Assembly (NCBI GenBank): GCA_009929695.1
Contig: RZZW01000001.1
Location: forward strand, 1-64,000
DNA: 64,000 nucleotides
Reading direction: 5' to 3'
Origin: Clostridia bacterium
Lineage (GTDB): Bacteria; Bacillota; Clostridia; Oscillospirales; Ruminococcaceae
The translations under genes and the position numbers were made by a program. Shown here piece by piece: positions 38,384 to 47,719 of this stretch. Positions within the stretch are counted from its first letter, which is position 1. The number at the start of each line of letters is the position of its first letter. The notes under the pieces are model-generated. The model saw only the letters and a program-made list of their open reading frames with translations. It was not told the origin of the DNA and ran no database searches.

Positions 38384-40096
38384 TTACTTCATTAATGGCT
38401 CCATTGCGGCGGCTAAGGTTTGCTGTAAAGCCTTTGCGTCGTCAAGGGTTTTGCCTTTTGTTGAATAATAAATTTTTATTTTTGGCTCTGTTCCGCTTGG
38501 GCGCACTATGACGCTTGCGCCGTTGTCAAGCCAGTAGGTCAGCACGTTTGCGGCGGGAAGATTTATCATTTCCTTTGTGCCGTTTATCACATCCGTCATT
38601 TCGTGCGTTTTATAATCGGCTGTTTTGACAACCTTATAGCCCGCTATGTCCTTTGGCGCGTTGTCGCGGAGGCTTTGCATGATGCCCTTCATCGTGTCCA
38701 TGCCGGACAAGCCGTCGAATTCAAAGCTGTCTACCTTATTTAAATACGTACCATATTCGGCATATATTTCTTCAAGGCGCTTTAGGATTGACGAACCGAC
38801 GGACTTATAATATGCCGCCATTTCGCAGATGAGCATGCTCGCGACGATAGCGTCCTTGTCGCGCACATATGTGCCTGAAAGATAGCCGTAGCTCTCCTCA
38901 AAGCCGAATATGAAGCGCTCGCTCTCGTCCTTTACTTCGAGCAGATGAATTTGCTCGCCGATGTACTTAAAGCCCGTCAAAACATTGATTGGCGTGACAC
39001 CGTAATGCTTTGCCACCTCGTCGGCAAGTGAGGTCGAGACAATGCTTTTTACCATAATTGGGTCTTTTGGCATTGTGCCTTTTTCAATGCGTCCGGCGCA
39101 GATATAGTCGAGCAAAAGCACGCCCACCTCGTTGCCTGTCAGCAATTTAAAGCTGCCGTCGTCTGCTTTTAAGGCTATGCCAACGCGGTCTGCGTCGGGG
39201 TCTGTCGCGAGCATGAGGTCGGCGTTTGTTTTTTCTGTCAACGCGAGCCCGAGCGCTAGTGCTTCGCGGATTTCGGGGTTGGGATAAGGGCAGGTTGGGA
39301 AGTTGCCGTCGGGCATTTCCTGCTCGGGGACAACTGTTATATCGGTGATGCCAATATCCGCCAAAACGTGGCGCACAGGCACGTTGCCGCTGCCGTTTAG
39401 CGGTGAATAGACAAGCTTTAAGCCCGCTGTTTTGCAAAGGTTCGGGCGCACGCTGCGTGATTCTATATTTTTATAAAGCTTGTCTATGACCTCCTGCGCT
39501 ATGTACTCGACAGTGCCGTCTGCAAGCGCCGCGTCGAAATCGACTAGCTTCACATCGGCGAAAATATCGGTTTTCTGCATTTCGGCATAGACGGTGTCGG
39601 CGGCTTCGCTCGTCATTTGGCAGCCGTCCGCGCCGTAGGCCTTGTAGCCGTTATATTTTGCGGGGTTGTGGCTCGCCGTAACCATTATGCCCGCGTCGCA
39701 TTTTAAGTATCGCGTGGCAAAGCTTAACGCGGGAACAGGCATAAGCTGTGCGTAGATATAGACCTTTATTCCGTTTGCTGCTAAAACGCGCGCGGCTTCT
39801 TTGGCAAACACGTCGCTTTTTATGCGGCTGTCATAAGACACTGCAACGCTTTTTGTGCCGCTGCCTGCATTTATGTAATTTGCAAGACCCTGCGTCGCCT
39901 TGCGCACCATGTAAATATTCATGCGGTTTGTGCCTGCGCCGAGAACACCGCGCAAGCCCGCCGTGCCAAATTCAAGCTCCACTGCAAAACGATCTGCTAT
40001 GGCTGCGTCGTCGCCCTGTATTTTTTCAAGCTCCGGCTTGAGGTCGGCGTCCTCCAAATCGGCGGCAAGCCAGCGTTCATACTCTTTTTTATACAT
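38384..40096 (-). CDS. Phosphoglucomutase/phosphomannomutase
   Basis: 570 residues from ATG 40096 (AAGCGGGTG upstream); ATG 40114 would add six residues but has no ribosome site. The phosphoserine loop is VTASHNPAKYNG, the metal loop DPDADRVGIA and the sugar loop GFEESYGYL; the C-terminal phosphate-binding loop is RPSGTEPKIKIY. It interconverts glucose-1- and glucose-6-phosphate, or the mannose equivalents, for glycogen and cell-envelope sugars. Confidence 0.96.
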   Translation of the reverse strand: MYKKEYERWLAADLEDADLKPELEKIQGDDAAIADRFAVELEFGTAGLRGVLGAGTNRMNIYMVRKATQGLANYINAGSGTKSVAVSYDSRIKSDVFAKEAARVLAANGIKVYIYAQLMPVPALSFATRYLKCDAGIMVTASHNPAKYNGYKAYGADGCQMTSEAADTVYAEMQKTDIFADVKLVDFDAALADGTVEYIAQEVIDKLYKNIESRSVRPNLCKTAGLKLVYSPLNGSGNVPVRHVLADIGITDITVVPEQEMPDGNFPTCPYPNPEIREALALGLALTEKTNADLMLATDPDADRVGIALKADDGSFKLLTGNEVGVLLLDYICAGRIEKGTMPKDPIMVKSIVSTSLADEVAKHYGVTPINVLTGFKYIGEQIHLLEVKDESERFIFGFEESYGYLSGTYVRDKDAIVASMLICEMAAYYKSVGSSILKRLEEIYAEYGTYLNKVDSFEFDGLSGMDTMKGIMQSLRDNAPKDIAGYKVVKTADYKTHEMTDVINGTKEMINLPAANVLTYWLDNGASVIVRPSGTEPKIKIYYSTKGKTLDDAKALQQTLAAAMEPLMK

Positions 40097-40254
40097 ATTT
40101 GCACCCGCTTTCATCTAGAGCACTTTCGGAAATTGCTCTAAGTTATTGTGTATTTATCATAATACATGCAAAAGTTATTGTCAATTGCTATTGTGTTATT
40201 TATCTGTGAAATGTATACTTATTTTATACTATAAATGGCAAAGGCGGATTGGGA

Positions 40255-41790
40255 ATGTTTGCGAATATAAAAAGTCTCGGTGTATACGCGCTCTCGGGGT
40301 TTGAGGTCAGCGTGGAGGCGGATATAAGCGGCGGGCTGCCGGCGTTCACCGTCGTCGGGCTGCCTGACAGCGCTGTTAAGGAGTCGACAGAGCGCGTGCA
40401 CAGCTCGCTTAAAAATATAGGCTTTAAATACCCTGTCAGCCGAATAACAGTAAACCTTGCGCCCGCCGACATACGAAAGACGGGGCCTGTGTACGATTTG
40501 CCGATTTTGCTTGCCATTCTTTGTGCAAGTGAACAAATTCGCCCCATACCTCCGCACTGCGCGTTCATAGGCGAGCTTTCGCTTGACGGCGCGGTGCGCA
40601 GCGTGAACGGCGTGCTGCCGATGGCGCTCGCGGCAAAAGCGGCGGGCATAACTCAGCTTTTTGTGCCGTATGACAACGTGAGCGAGGCGGCGGTGGCTGA
40701 TGACATAACGGTTTACGGCGTTAAAAGCGCACACGAGGTGATACTTCATCTGCTTGGTGAAAAGCCGCTTGCCCCCGCCGAAAAGGTTGGCTTTGAAGCC
40801 GCTTTGAGCGCTGATGTGGCTGATTTTTCGGACGTTCGCGGGCAGATAGCCGCGCGCCGTGCGCTTGAAATAGCCGCGAGCGGCAACCATAATGTTTTGC
40901 TTATAGGCCCTCCGGGCACAGGCAAAAGTATGCTCGCAAAGCGCTTGCCGGGCATTTTGCCTCCGCTGACAAAGCAGCAGGCTATCGAGACAACAAAAAT
41001 ATATTCTGTCGCGGGGCTTATGCCGAAAAACTGCGCGATTATAAACAAGCGTCCCTTCCGCTCGCCGCATCATTCCGTCAGCTCGGCGGGGCTTGCGGGC
41101 GGCGGAAGTGTGCCGAGGCCGGGCGAAATAAGCCTCGCGCACAACGGCGTTTTATTTCTTGACGAGCTTCCGGAGTTTCACCGCGACACGCTCGAAATTC
41201 TGCGTCAACCGATTGAGGACGGCATTGTGACTGTCAGCCGAGCGGCGGGCACCGTCACCTTTCCGTGCAGCATAATGTTTATCGCGGCGATGAACCCGTG
41301 TCCGTGCGGATATTTTGGGCATCCGACGCGCCAGTGCAGCTGCACGCAGGTTGCTATCGACCGATATTTACAGCGTATTTCCGGCCCGCTTCTCGACAGA
41401 ATTGACGTTCACGTTGAGGTTTCGCCTGTCGATTACGATGAGATTTCGGGTGAAATTGGCGGCGAGTGCAGCGCTGATATTCTGCGCCGTGTGCTAAAGG
41501 CGCGCGAGATACAAACTAAGCGCTACGAGGCAATGGGGCTTGACATAACAAGCAACGCCGAGCTGCCGAGCAACGTTTTGCGCACGGTGTGCAAGCATAC
41601 GCCCGCCGCGGCAAAAATGCTAAAGGGCGCGTTTGAGAGCATGGGGCTTTCGGCGCGAGCGTATGACAAGGTGCTAAAGGTCAGCCGCACAATCGCCGAC
41701 CTCGAGGGCGCAAAAATCATAGATATTCAGCACATAAGCGAGGCCATTCAATATAGAAGCCTCGACAGAAAATATTGGTATAACCGTTGA
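40255..41790 (+). CDS. comM: YifB/ComM-family magnesium-chelatase-like AAA+ ATPase
   Basis: 511 residues; ATG 40255 is preferred over TTG 40249 because AAGGCGG then has a 7-base spacer. The N-terminal ChlI-like domain (GFEVSVEADISGGLPAF) is followed by the AAA+ core with Walker A GPPGTGKS, Walker B VLFLDELPEF and PCPCGYFGHP. The C-terminal domain is MgChlI-like. ComM proteins are branch-migration helicases used in natural transformation. It is the first gene of a plus-strand group in an otherwise minus-strand region. Confidence 0.95.
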   Translation: MFANIKSLGVYALSGFEVSVEADISGGLPAFTVVGLPDSAVKESTERVHSSLKNIGFKYPVSRITVNLAPADIRKTGPVYDLPILLAILCASEQIRPIPPHCAFIGELSLDGAVRSVNGVLPMALAAKAAGITQLFVPYDNVSEAAVADDITVYGVKSAHEVILHLLGEKPLAPAEKVGFEAALSADVADFSDVRGQIAARRALEIAASGNHNVLLIGPPGTGKSMLAKRLPGILPPLTKQQAIETTKIYSVAGLMPKNCAIINKRPFRSPHHSVSSAGLAGGGSVPRPGEISLAHNGVLFLDELPEFHRDTLEILRQPIEDGIVTVSRAAGTVTFPCSIMFIAAMNPCPCGYFGHPTRQCSCTQVAIDRYLQRISGPLLDRIDVHVEVSPVDYDEISGEIGGECSADILRRVLKAREIQTKRYEAMGLDITSNAELPSNVLRTVCKHTPAAAKMLKGAFESMGLSARAYDKVLKVSRTIADLEGAKIIDIQHISEAIQYRSLDRKYWYNR

Positions 41791-41800
41791 GGAGGACGTT

Positions 41801-41887
41801 ATGGAAATGGGAACAATTTGGCTTATAATAGGTATAGCGATAGTCGTCTGCTTTGTGGTAGTCGGCTTTAAGATGTCGAATAAATGA
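41801..41887 (+). CDS. 28-residue single-span membrane peptide
   Basis: ATG 41801 has GAGGAGG ending 5 bases upstream and starts 10 bases after the comM stop. The peptide is almost entirely one membrane helix (IWLIIGIAIVVCFVVVGFK) with a charged end (MSNK). Position and strong ribosome site argue that it is translated. No family is recognised. Confidence 0.7.
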   Translation: MEMGTIWLIIGIAIVVCFVVVGFKMSNK

Positions 41888-41907
41888 TTTTGCTGTCGCC
41901 AAGCGCA

Positions 41908-42003
41908 TCGTAGGGGCGGATATTATCCGCCCGCAAGATTTGCGCAAGTTAACGACAATGCACACAGTGTCAGTTTCCGGGCGGATAATATCCGTCCCTA
42001 CAA
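41908..42003. repeat. Family A repeat pair
   Basis: GTAGGGGCGGATATTATCCG and its inverted copy CGGATAATATCCGTCCCTAC, separated by about 50 bases containing TTTGCGCAAG, lie between the small peptide and the epimerase gene. Confidence 0.88.
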
Positions 42004-42020
42004 TAATCGGAGGTTTTCAA

Positions 42021-43028
42021 ATGAAAGCACTAATAATAGGCGGCACAGGGGTAATAAGCAGCGCGGTGGTTTCGCTTGCGCTTGAAAAAGGATGGGACAT
42101 AACGCTGTTAAACCGCGGCAAAAGCACATTGCCTAGCGGCGTTAAATCTGTCGTCGCGGACATTCACGACGAAGCGGCCGTCAAGGCGGCGCTTGCGGGC
42201 ATGAAATTTGACGTTGTGGCGCAGTTTATCGCGTACACAAAAGAGGACATCGAGCGCGACATTCGCATTTTTGACGGCATGACAAGGCAGTACATTTTCA
42301 TAAGCAGTGCGTCAGCGTATCAAAAGCCTGTGCTTGACTACCGCATCACAGAGGGCACGCCGCTTGTAAACCCTTACTGGCAGTATTCGCGAGACAAGGC
42401 GGACTGCGAGGCGGCGCTTATGGCTGCGCATTTAAAAAACGGTTTTCCGTTCACCTCTGTGCGCCCGAGCCACACATATTGCGAGAGAAAAATACCTGTC
42501 GCTTTGCACGGCGGCAATGGCAGTTGGCAGGTGGTTCAGCGCATAATTGACGGCAAGCCCGTGATAATCCCGGGTGACGGTACAACGCTTTGGACGCTGA
42601 CCTACGCGAGCGATTTTGCAAAGGGCTTCGTCGGCTTAATGGGCAATAAGCACGCAATCGCGAACGCCTACCACATCACAAGCGACGAGAGCATGACGTG
42701 GAACATGATTCACGAAGAAATTGCAAAGGCGCTCGGCAAGCCGCTCAACGCCTATCATGTCGCGTCCGATTTTCTTGCGGCGTGCGGCAAGCAGTATGAT
42801 TTTAGCGGTCCGCTTTTTGGCGACAAGGCAAACACCGTCACGTTTGACAACACAAAAATCAAGCGCACCGTGCCTGAATTTAACTACACCGTCTCAATGT
42901 CTGACGGCATACGCAAAGCGGTTGAATATATGCTCGCACACAAGGAATTGCAAGTACCCGACCCTGATTTTGACGAATGGTGTGACAAGGTTATAGCCGC
43001 GCAGGAGAACGCGAAGAAAGGGTTTTGA
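42021..43028 (+). CDS. NAD-dependent epimerase/dehydratase (extended SDR)
   Basis: 335 residues, ATG with CGGAGG upstream. The nucleotide-binding motif is GGTGVISS (residues 7-14). SSASAYQ and the catalytic-type YSRDK (Tyr-x3-Lys) follow, then PSHTYCERK and GDGTTLWTLTYASDFAKGF. It resembles the mRNA-binding/NAD-dependent epimerase class acting on nucleotide sugars; the substrate cannot be given. Its TGA overlaps the ribosome site of the next gene, so the two are co-translated. Confidence 0.9.
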   Translation: MKALIIGGTGVISSAVVSLALEKGWDITLLNRGKSTLPSGVKSVVADIHDEAAVKAALAGMKFDVVAQFIAYTKEDIERDIRIFDGMTRQYIFISSASAYQKPVLDYRITEGTPLVNPYWQYSRDKADCEAALMAAHLKNGFPFTSVRPSHTYCERKIPVALHGGNGSWQVVQRIIDGKPVIIPGDGTTLWTLTYASDFAKGFVGLMGNKHAIANAYHITSDESMTWNMIHEEIAKALGKPLNAYHVASDFLAACGKQYDFSGPLFGDKANTVTFDNTKIKRTVPEFNYTVSMSDGIRKAVEYMLAHKELQVPDPDFDEWCDKVIAAQENAKKGF

Positions 43029-43030
43029 GC

Positions 43031-43945
43031 ATGAATGTAGCCTTTGAGGGCAATTTTAGGAGCAGTGACAAGGGCGAAGCGCCGCTGCGCAAAATTGAGG
43101 TTGAACAAAGCTTCACTTGGGGCGAAAAGGTTATAAGAATACCCGCGATTTATATTTTTGAAAAGGGCGTTGTGCTTGACTTATGCGTGCAGGCGGATGA
43201 AAATAAATTTAACGCCTTTATGAAGAAGCTGAAATCCGACGGAGAGAGCGAGGAGCTTGACGCTGAAAATCCGCTCGCGTTTTCGGCAAATATCACGCTT
43301 GCGCTTGACGGCAAAACGCTCATAAGTAAGCAGTCGTGCAGCATGGCGTGGCACCCTAATACAGAAGCAGAACCGATGGCGCTTAAATATGAGGAGCTTT
43401 GCGAAGAGTACGGCTGCACAGGCGTTGGCGTTTTTTGGCGCGGCAGCTTTGCGTGGAACGGCGAAAAGGTAAGCAGTCCGAAGCAGTCGGCACTTGACAT
43501 TTCGGCTTGCAAAACGCCTGTCACCGTCGGAAAATTTACGACAAGCGACAGCTTTGAGCCGTTTGAAATTGAAGTAATGCACCCGCAGACGAAAAAAGCC
43601 CACCTTGTAGCCGTTGAGGGCTGCAAAGATGAGCTGTTTGATGAAAAAATTGCTTTTAATAACAGGTTTGAATTTCCGCGCTGCTATAAGGCGCTTTCAT
43701 ACCGCGTTTCACCGCCGTGCGAGGACATAATTATACAAGATATCGCCCAAAGCGACCACCCCAAAAGCGCCGACGGAGACTGTATAGGCGGCGCTATCGG
43801 GCTTATATACATGCACGATGAAGCGGATAACGAAGCGGTAACCGTATCGTCCTCGGCGCATTTTGAGCCTGCAAAAGCCGTTGACTGGCGCATAGCGTTC
43901 AATATAGCGCCATATCCTGACGGGCATATAGCGTTTAATCTTTAA
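43031..43945 (+). CDS. Unknown beta-rich protein downstream of the epimerase
   Basis: 304 residues; ATG 43031 is chosen over TTG 43025, with AAGAAAGGG upstream. The protein lacks signal peptide and membrane segments and is beta-rich. It contains RKIEVEQSFTWGEKVIRIPA, a metal- or sugar-like segment FEIEVMHPQTKKAH and DYIIIQD-like DIIIQDIAQSDHPKS near the end. I do not recognise the family. Coupling to the epimerase suggests a shared role (inference). Confidence 0.8.
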   Translation: MNVAFEGNFRSSDKGEAPLRKIEVEQSFTWGEKVIRIPAIYIFEKGVVLDLCVQADENKFNAFMKKLKSDGESEELDAENPLAFSANITLALDGKTLISKQSCSMAWHPNTEAEPMALKYEELCEEYGCTGVGVFWRGSFAWNGEKVSSPKQSALDISACKTPVTVGKFTTSDSFEPFEIEVMHPQTKKAHLVAVEGCKDELFDEKIAFNNRFEFPRCYKALSYRVSPPCEDIIIQDIAQSDHPKSADGDCIGGAIGLIYMHDEADNEAVTVSSSAHFEPAKAVDWRIAFNIAPYPDGHIAFNL

Positions 43946-43977
43946 TCATCTATCAATTTATTATATTCTCTCTCCGC

Positions 43978-44062
43978 TGCCATTCTTAGCAAAGCGAAGA
44001 AGCTTTTGCGCAGTACCATAGGTATTAAGCTTCTTCGTCGCTGCGCTCTTCAGAATGACATA
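43978..44062. repeat. Family B inverted repeat
   Basis: CTGCCATTCTTAGCAAAGCG and the facing CTTCGTCGCTGCGCTCTTCA before GAATGACA lie between convergent genes. It is a diverged copy of the family B hairpin. Confidence 0.75.
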
Positions 44063-44075
44063 CGCTTATATTTTT

Positions 44076-44924
44076 TCAAAAAAGAATATCCGAAAGGTCG
44101 GCGAAATTTTGAAGGGTGAGCTGCTCGGGGCGGGCGGTTTGCGGGGCGCCTATGGCTTCTAGAGCGGCGAGAATTTTTGCTTTTTCTATGCCTGTGCCGG
44201 CGCTTATTGAGTTGGCGGCTGTTTTGCGGCGCTGTAAAAACGCCGCTTTTATTGTTTTGAACATCGCCTCTTCGCTTTTTGGCGAGACGGGCGGTTGCTT
44301 ATGAAGCGAGAGCTTTATGACGGTGCTTGTCACCTTTGGCGGCGGGTAAAAGCTACCGGGCTGAACTGTGAACAGCGTTTGCGGCTTTGCGTAATAATGC
44401 ACCGCATACGTTATAGCGCCCGCGTCGCGCGTGCCGGGCTGTGCTGAAAGGCGGTCGGCGGCTTCTTTTTGCACCATGACGGTTATGCTGTCAATCGGCA
44501 GGCGCTCTTCAAGCAGCTTCATTATGATAGGGCTTGTGATGTAATACGGCAAATTTGCGCACACCGCGACCTTTAAGCCGTCAAAATTATCCTTAATTAG
44601 CTGCGCTAAATCTGTTTTGAGCACGTCGCCCTCAATGACGGTGACGTTGTCGCAATCTGATAAGGTTTGCTTTAAAAGCGCGGGCAGGCGGGTGTCGATT
44701 TCGATAGCGACGACCTTTTTTGCCGCGCGTGCAAGCTGCTGTGTAAGCACGCCGATGCCGGGGCCAATCTCGATTACGCCGTATTCCTCGTTGATTTGTG
44801 AGGCTTCGACGATTTTCGGACATATGCCCGCGTTGACGATGAAGTTTTGCCCAAAACCCTTTGAAAGCGAAAAGCCGTGCTGCGAACAGAGCGACTTGAT
44901 GGTGCTGATATCCGTTAAATTCAC
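44076..44924 (-). CDS. rsmA: 16S rRNA dimethyladenosine transferase
   Basis: 282 residues. Features are GFGQNFIVN near the N-terminus, the AdoMet motif EIGPGIGVLT and the catalytic NLPYYITSPI; the C-terminal helical domain includes FLQRRKTAANS. It dimethylates the two adjacent adenines of the 3' hairpin of 16S rRNA, a late 30S maturation step; loss gives kasugamycin resistance. Confidence 0.97.
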   Translation of the reverse strand: MNLTDISTIKSLCSQHGFSLSKGFGQNFIVNAGICPKIVEASQINEEYGVIEIGPGIGVLTQQLARAAKKVVAIEIDTRLPALLKQTLSDCDNVTVIEGDVLKTDLAQLIKDNFDGLKVAVCANLPYYITSPIIMKLLEERLPIDSITVMVQKEAADRLSAQPGTRDAGAITYAVHYYAKPQTLFTVQPGSFYPPPKVTSTVIKLSLHKQPPVSPKSEEAMFKTIKAAFLQRRKTAANSISAGTGIEKAKILAALEAIGAPQTARPEQLTLQNFADLSDILF

Positions 44925-44975
44925 GGCTTGTTCTCCTGATGTTTAATTTGTTGATAGCTTTCGCACAAACCTATA

Positions 44976-45050
44976 CGGGACGGAAAACCCGTCCCCTACA
45001 ACATTTTCAAAGTCAGCTTGTAGGGGAGGCGTTTCGCCTCCCGCTGGTGT
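44976..45050. repeat. Family A repeats
   Basis: GACGGAAAACCCGTCCCCTA (inverted) and GTAGGGGAGGCGTTTCGCCT (direct) lie between rsmA and the S41 protease gene. Each has its own palindromic core. Confidence 0.85.
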
Positions 45051-45059
45051 TGCACAAAA

Positions 45060-46367
45060 TTATTGCGCTGTGCTTTCCGCAACGCTGCTGCTTACGCTCT
45101 CGGCGGTGCTGCTGCTTGTGCTCTCGGGCACAGCGGCTACCACTGTTGAGCTTTGGCCTGCGAGCGACGCTGCGACCTCGAAGGCTTTTACGATTTGCGA
45201 GTCGTTTTGCACGGTGAGGTCATACGGATTTGTCAGCTCGTCGGCTTTTGCCTCGACTATTACGTCGGGGGAAACGCCTGTGCCGTCAAAGCTCGCCTCT
45301 GTTTTTGTGAGCAGAGCGCCTGTTGTGTAGCTGATTGCCGAGCCGTCCGAAAGGCGCACGGGCGTGCTTTGGATTGTCCCCTTGCCCGCTGTGACCACGC
45401 CGACTATTTTGCCCTTGCCGAAATCGCGCACGCTTGTTGCAAAAAGCTCTGCGCCCGCGGCTGACGTGCCGTTTACGAGCACGGCCATCGGCAATGTTAT
45501 CTCTTTAACGTCGGATGTGCCGAGCACTGTTTTGTCGCCGTTTTTGTTCATTGTGACGGCTATTGTGCCTGCGGGGCAAACTGCATCAATGGCTGATATC
45601 GCCGCTGTGAGCGAGCCGCCTGTGTTGTCGCGCACGTCAAAAACAAGCGATGTGATGTCGCTGCGCTGCGCGAGCATATCCTGAACTGCCTGCGTTATTT
45701 CAGCGGCTGTTTTAGAGTTGAATGTGCGAATTTTTATATAGCCTGTCGTTTTGCCGTCGAGCACCGACCATTCGACGGACGGCGTGTCGTACTGGCGGCG
45801 TTGCAAGGTCACAGTGCCCTTTTCCTCGGCGAGCTGTGTGACCCATGTCACGTCAACGGTTGTGCCCGCTTCGCCGCGAAGGGCGGTGTTTATTTGGGAT
45901 ATTGTCAGCTCTTTTGTGTCCTGAGTGCCTATTTTTGTGATGTAGCCGTTTTTCTCAAGGCCCGCTTCTGAAGCGGTAGAGTCGGCATAGACCCTGATTA
46001 TGCGCGCGTAGCCGTCGGAATTTTTGATGACGTCAACGCCCACGCCGAGAATTTTGCCCGACTGTTCGTTTAGGTAGTCAAGATAGCTGTTTGCGGTGTA
46101 GTATCTCGCGTATTTGTCTCCGATACCGTTCATATAGCCTGTGCTTGTCATGTCGAAGAGCGTGTTGTCGTCGATAGTGCCGTAATATTCGGCGCGGACT
46201 GTCTTGTCTATCTCGGCAATTTTGTCATACATCTGCTCTTTTTCACGCACGCTGCTGACTGTTTTATCGAAAATGTTCTGTGACAAAATCATGGTAATCG
46301 AAAACGTTACGGTCATTGCTATAATGGCAATGGCGATAGCGAGGTTTACCGAAATCTTTTTATTCAT
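45060..46367 (-). CDS. C-terminal processing peptidase (S41 family)
   Basis: 435 residues. An N-terminal membrane anchor (about 8-30) is followed by a helical linker, a PDZ domain (about 100-180, GKILGVGVDVIKN, EAGLEKNGYITKIG) and the S41 catalytic domain. The Ser is in VNGTSAAGAEL and the Lys in TAGKGTIQS. A low-complexity Ser/Thr/Ala/Val tail ends the protein. Anchored outside the membrane, such proteases trim envelope proteins. The neighbouring upstream gene is an M23 peptidase, a common pair in wall remodelling. Confidence 0.95.
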   Translation of the reverse strand: MNKKISVNLAIAIAIIAMTVTFSITMILSQNIFDKTVSSVREKEQMYDKIAEIDKTVRAEYYGTIDDNTLFDMTSTGYMNGIGDKYARYYTANSYLDYLNEQSGKILGVGVDVIKNSDGYARIIRVYADSTASEAGLEKNGYITKIGTQDTKELTISQINTALRGEAGTTVDVTWVTQLAEEKGTVTLQRRQYDTPSVEWSVLDGKTTGYIKIRTFNSKTAAEITQAVQDMLAQRSDITSLVFDVRDNTGGSLTAAISAIDAVCPAGTIAVTMNKNGDKTVLGTSDVKEITLPMAVLVNGTSAAGAELFATSVRDFGKGKIVGVVTAGKGTIQSTPVRLSDGSAISYTTGALLTKTEASFDGTGVSPDVIVEAKADELTNPYDLTVQNDSQIVKAFEVAASLAGQSSTVVAAVPESTSSSTAESVSSSVAESTAQ

Positions 46368-46401
46368 AGCTTCCCCTTAAAAATTGAGTTTCACCTGTGC
46401 A

Positions 46402-47604
46402 TTATGTCCAGTACAGTGCTGAAATAATGTCGGAGCTTAAGTACGGACGCACGCTTGTCGGAGAGCCGTTTACGTCAAGCTCGAAATGCAGATGGTTGCC
46501 TGTTGAGTTGCCTGTTGAGCCGACATAGCCTATGACATCGCCCTGCGCGACCACTTGACCGTCGCTGACGGCGCGCGCCGACATATGGCCGTAAATTGTT
46601 ACAAACCCGCCGCCGTGCGAAATTTTTACGCACGTGCCGTAGCTCCAGTGCGCGGCTGTTGACACAGTGCCGCCCGCCGTGGCTATGATGGGCGTGCCTG
46701 CTGCCGCAGGGATATCCATGCCGCGGTGAGTGTCGGTTACGCCGTAAATAGTGCGCGTAACGCCGTAGTCAGACGAAATGCCGTATTTGCCGGGAATAGG
46801 CCATATGAACTCGCCATTGTCGGCAACTACTGTGCTGCCTGAAATATCATATGCCCATTTTCTCCATTCCTCGCTCGCCTGCTTGTACAGCTCGGCTTTT
46901 TCGGCGGAAGCCTCTTCATTGGCTGCAATTGTAGCTTCTGTTGCGGAAATGGCGTTGTTGGCGGCGGCTATGCTCGCGGCAAGCTCCTGTGTTTTTGCGT
47001 CAAGCTCCACCTTTTGCGCCGACAATTCGTCGAGCATGGTCTGAATTTCAGCCGCCTGCTGCTCCATTGCCGCCTGTGCGGCGCGCAAGTTTTCGATAAG
47101 CTGTGTGTCGCTTGTCGAAATGCGCTGCAAATTTTCAGCAAAGCGAAGCATCTGCGCAAACGAGGTTACCCCTAAAAGCGTCGCAAGGCTGCTTTGATTA
47201 TGCGTTGTGTACATCGCTTCAAGGCGCTGTTCAAACGCGTCTTTTGCGGCAGCGACCTCAAGCACCTTTTGCTCAAGCTCTGCCTGCTTTGCGGTGAGCT
47301 GCGCCTCGGTGTCTGATATCTGCGTATTCAGCAGCTCTATCTGCGATTTTATAGTGTTTTGCTGCTGCCGATATGACGCTTTTACGGCCTCCTGCTTTTC
47401 AAGGTTGTCCTTGTTTGCGGCTATCGTCTTTTTGATTTCTTCAAGCTCTGATTGATACTGCTTCATCAGTGCCTGTGCCTCGGCGCGCTTCGCGGCGGCG
47501 TCCTCTGCCCACACGCTTGTTGTGAGCGGAATGAGGAAGCCGAGCACTATTGCCGCCGTCATTATGACGCATAATATTCTTACAAAAATCTTTTGATGTT
47601 TCAT
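46402..47604 (-). CDS. EnvC-like murein hydrolase activator / M23 peptidase
   Basis: 400 residues. A signal peptide covers about 1-30 (ILCVIMTAAIVLGFLIPL), then a long coiled coil (about 35-245). The C-terminal LytM/M23 domain follows (about 275-390). The zinc ligands look intact (H-x3-D in THRGMDI; HLHFEL), so the domain may be an active endopeptidase rather than a degenerate activator. The coiled coil is the part that FtsX binds in FtsEX systems, and ftsE-ftsX are directly upstream. Confidence 0.95.
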   Translation of the reverse strand: MKHQKIFVRILCVIMTAAIVLGFLIPLTTSVWAEDAAAKRAEAQALMKQYQSELEEIKKTIAANKDNLEKQEAVKASYRQQQNTIKSQIELLNTQISDTEAQLTAKQAELEQKVLEVAAAKDAFEQRLEAMYTTHNQSSLATLLGVTSFAQMLRFAENLQRISTSDTQLIENLRAAQAAMEQQAAEIQTMLDELSAQKVELDAKTQELAASIAAANNAISATEATIAANEEASAEKAELYKQASEEWRKWAYDISGSTVVADNGEFIWPIPGKYGISSDYGVTRTIYGVTDTHRGMDIPAAAGTPIIATAGGTVSTAAHWSYGTCVKISHGGGFVTIYGHMSARAVSDGQVVAQGDVIGYVGSTGNSTGNHLHFELDVNGSPTSVRPYLSSDIISALYWT

Positions 47605-47629
47605 TTTCCCTCAATACGATTATTTCGTA

Positions 47630-47705
47630 GAGCAGGGCGACTCGGCGCGCCGTAAGCTTTGCATAAACTTTCAGCGAACGGCGTGCCGGGGTCGTCACGC
47701 CCTAC
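47630..47705. repeat. Family A repeat pair
   Basis: GGGCGACTCGGCGCGCCGTA and the inverted CGTGCCGGGGTCGTCACGCC-CTACGAT copy flank a TTTGCATAAAC spacer between ftsX and the M23 gene. Confidence 0.75.
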
Positions 47706-47719
47706 GATATCAATGTATA

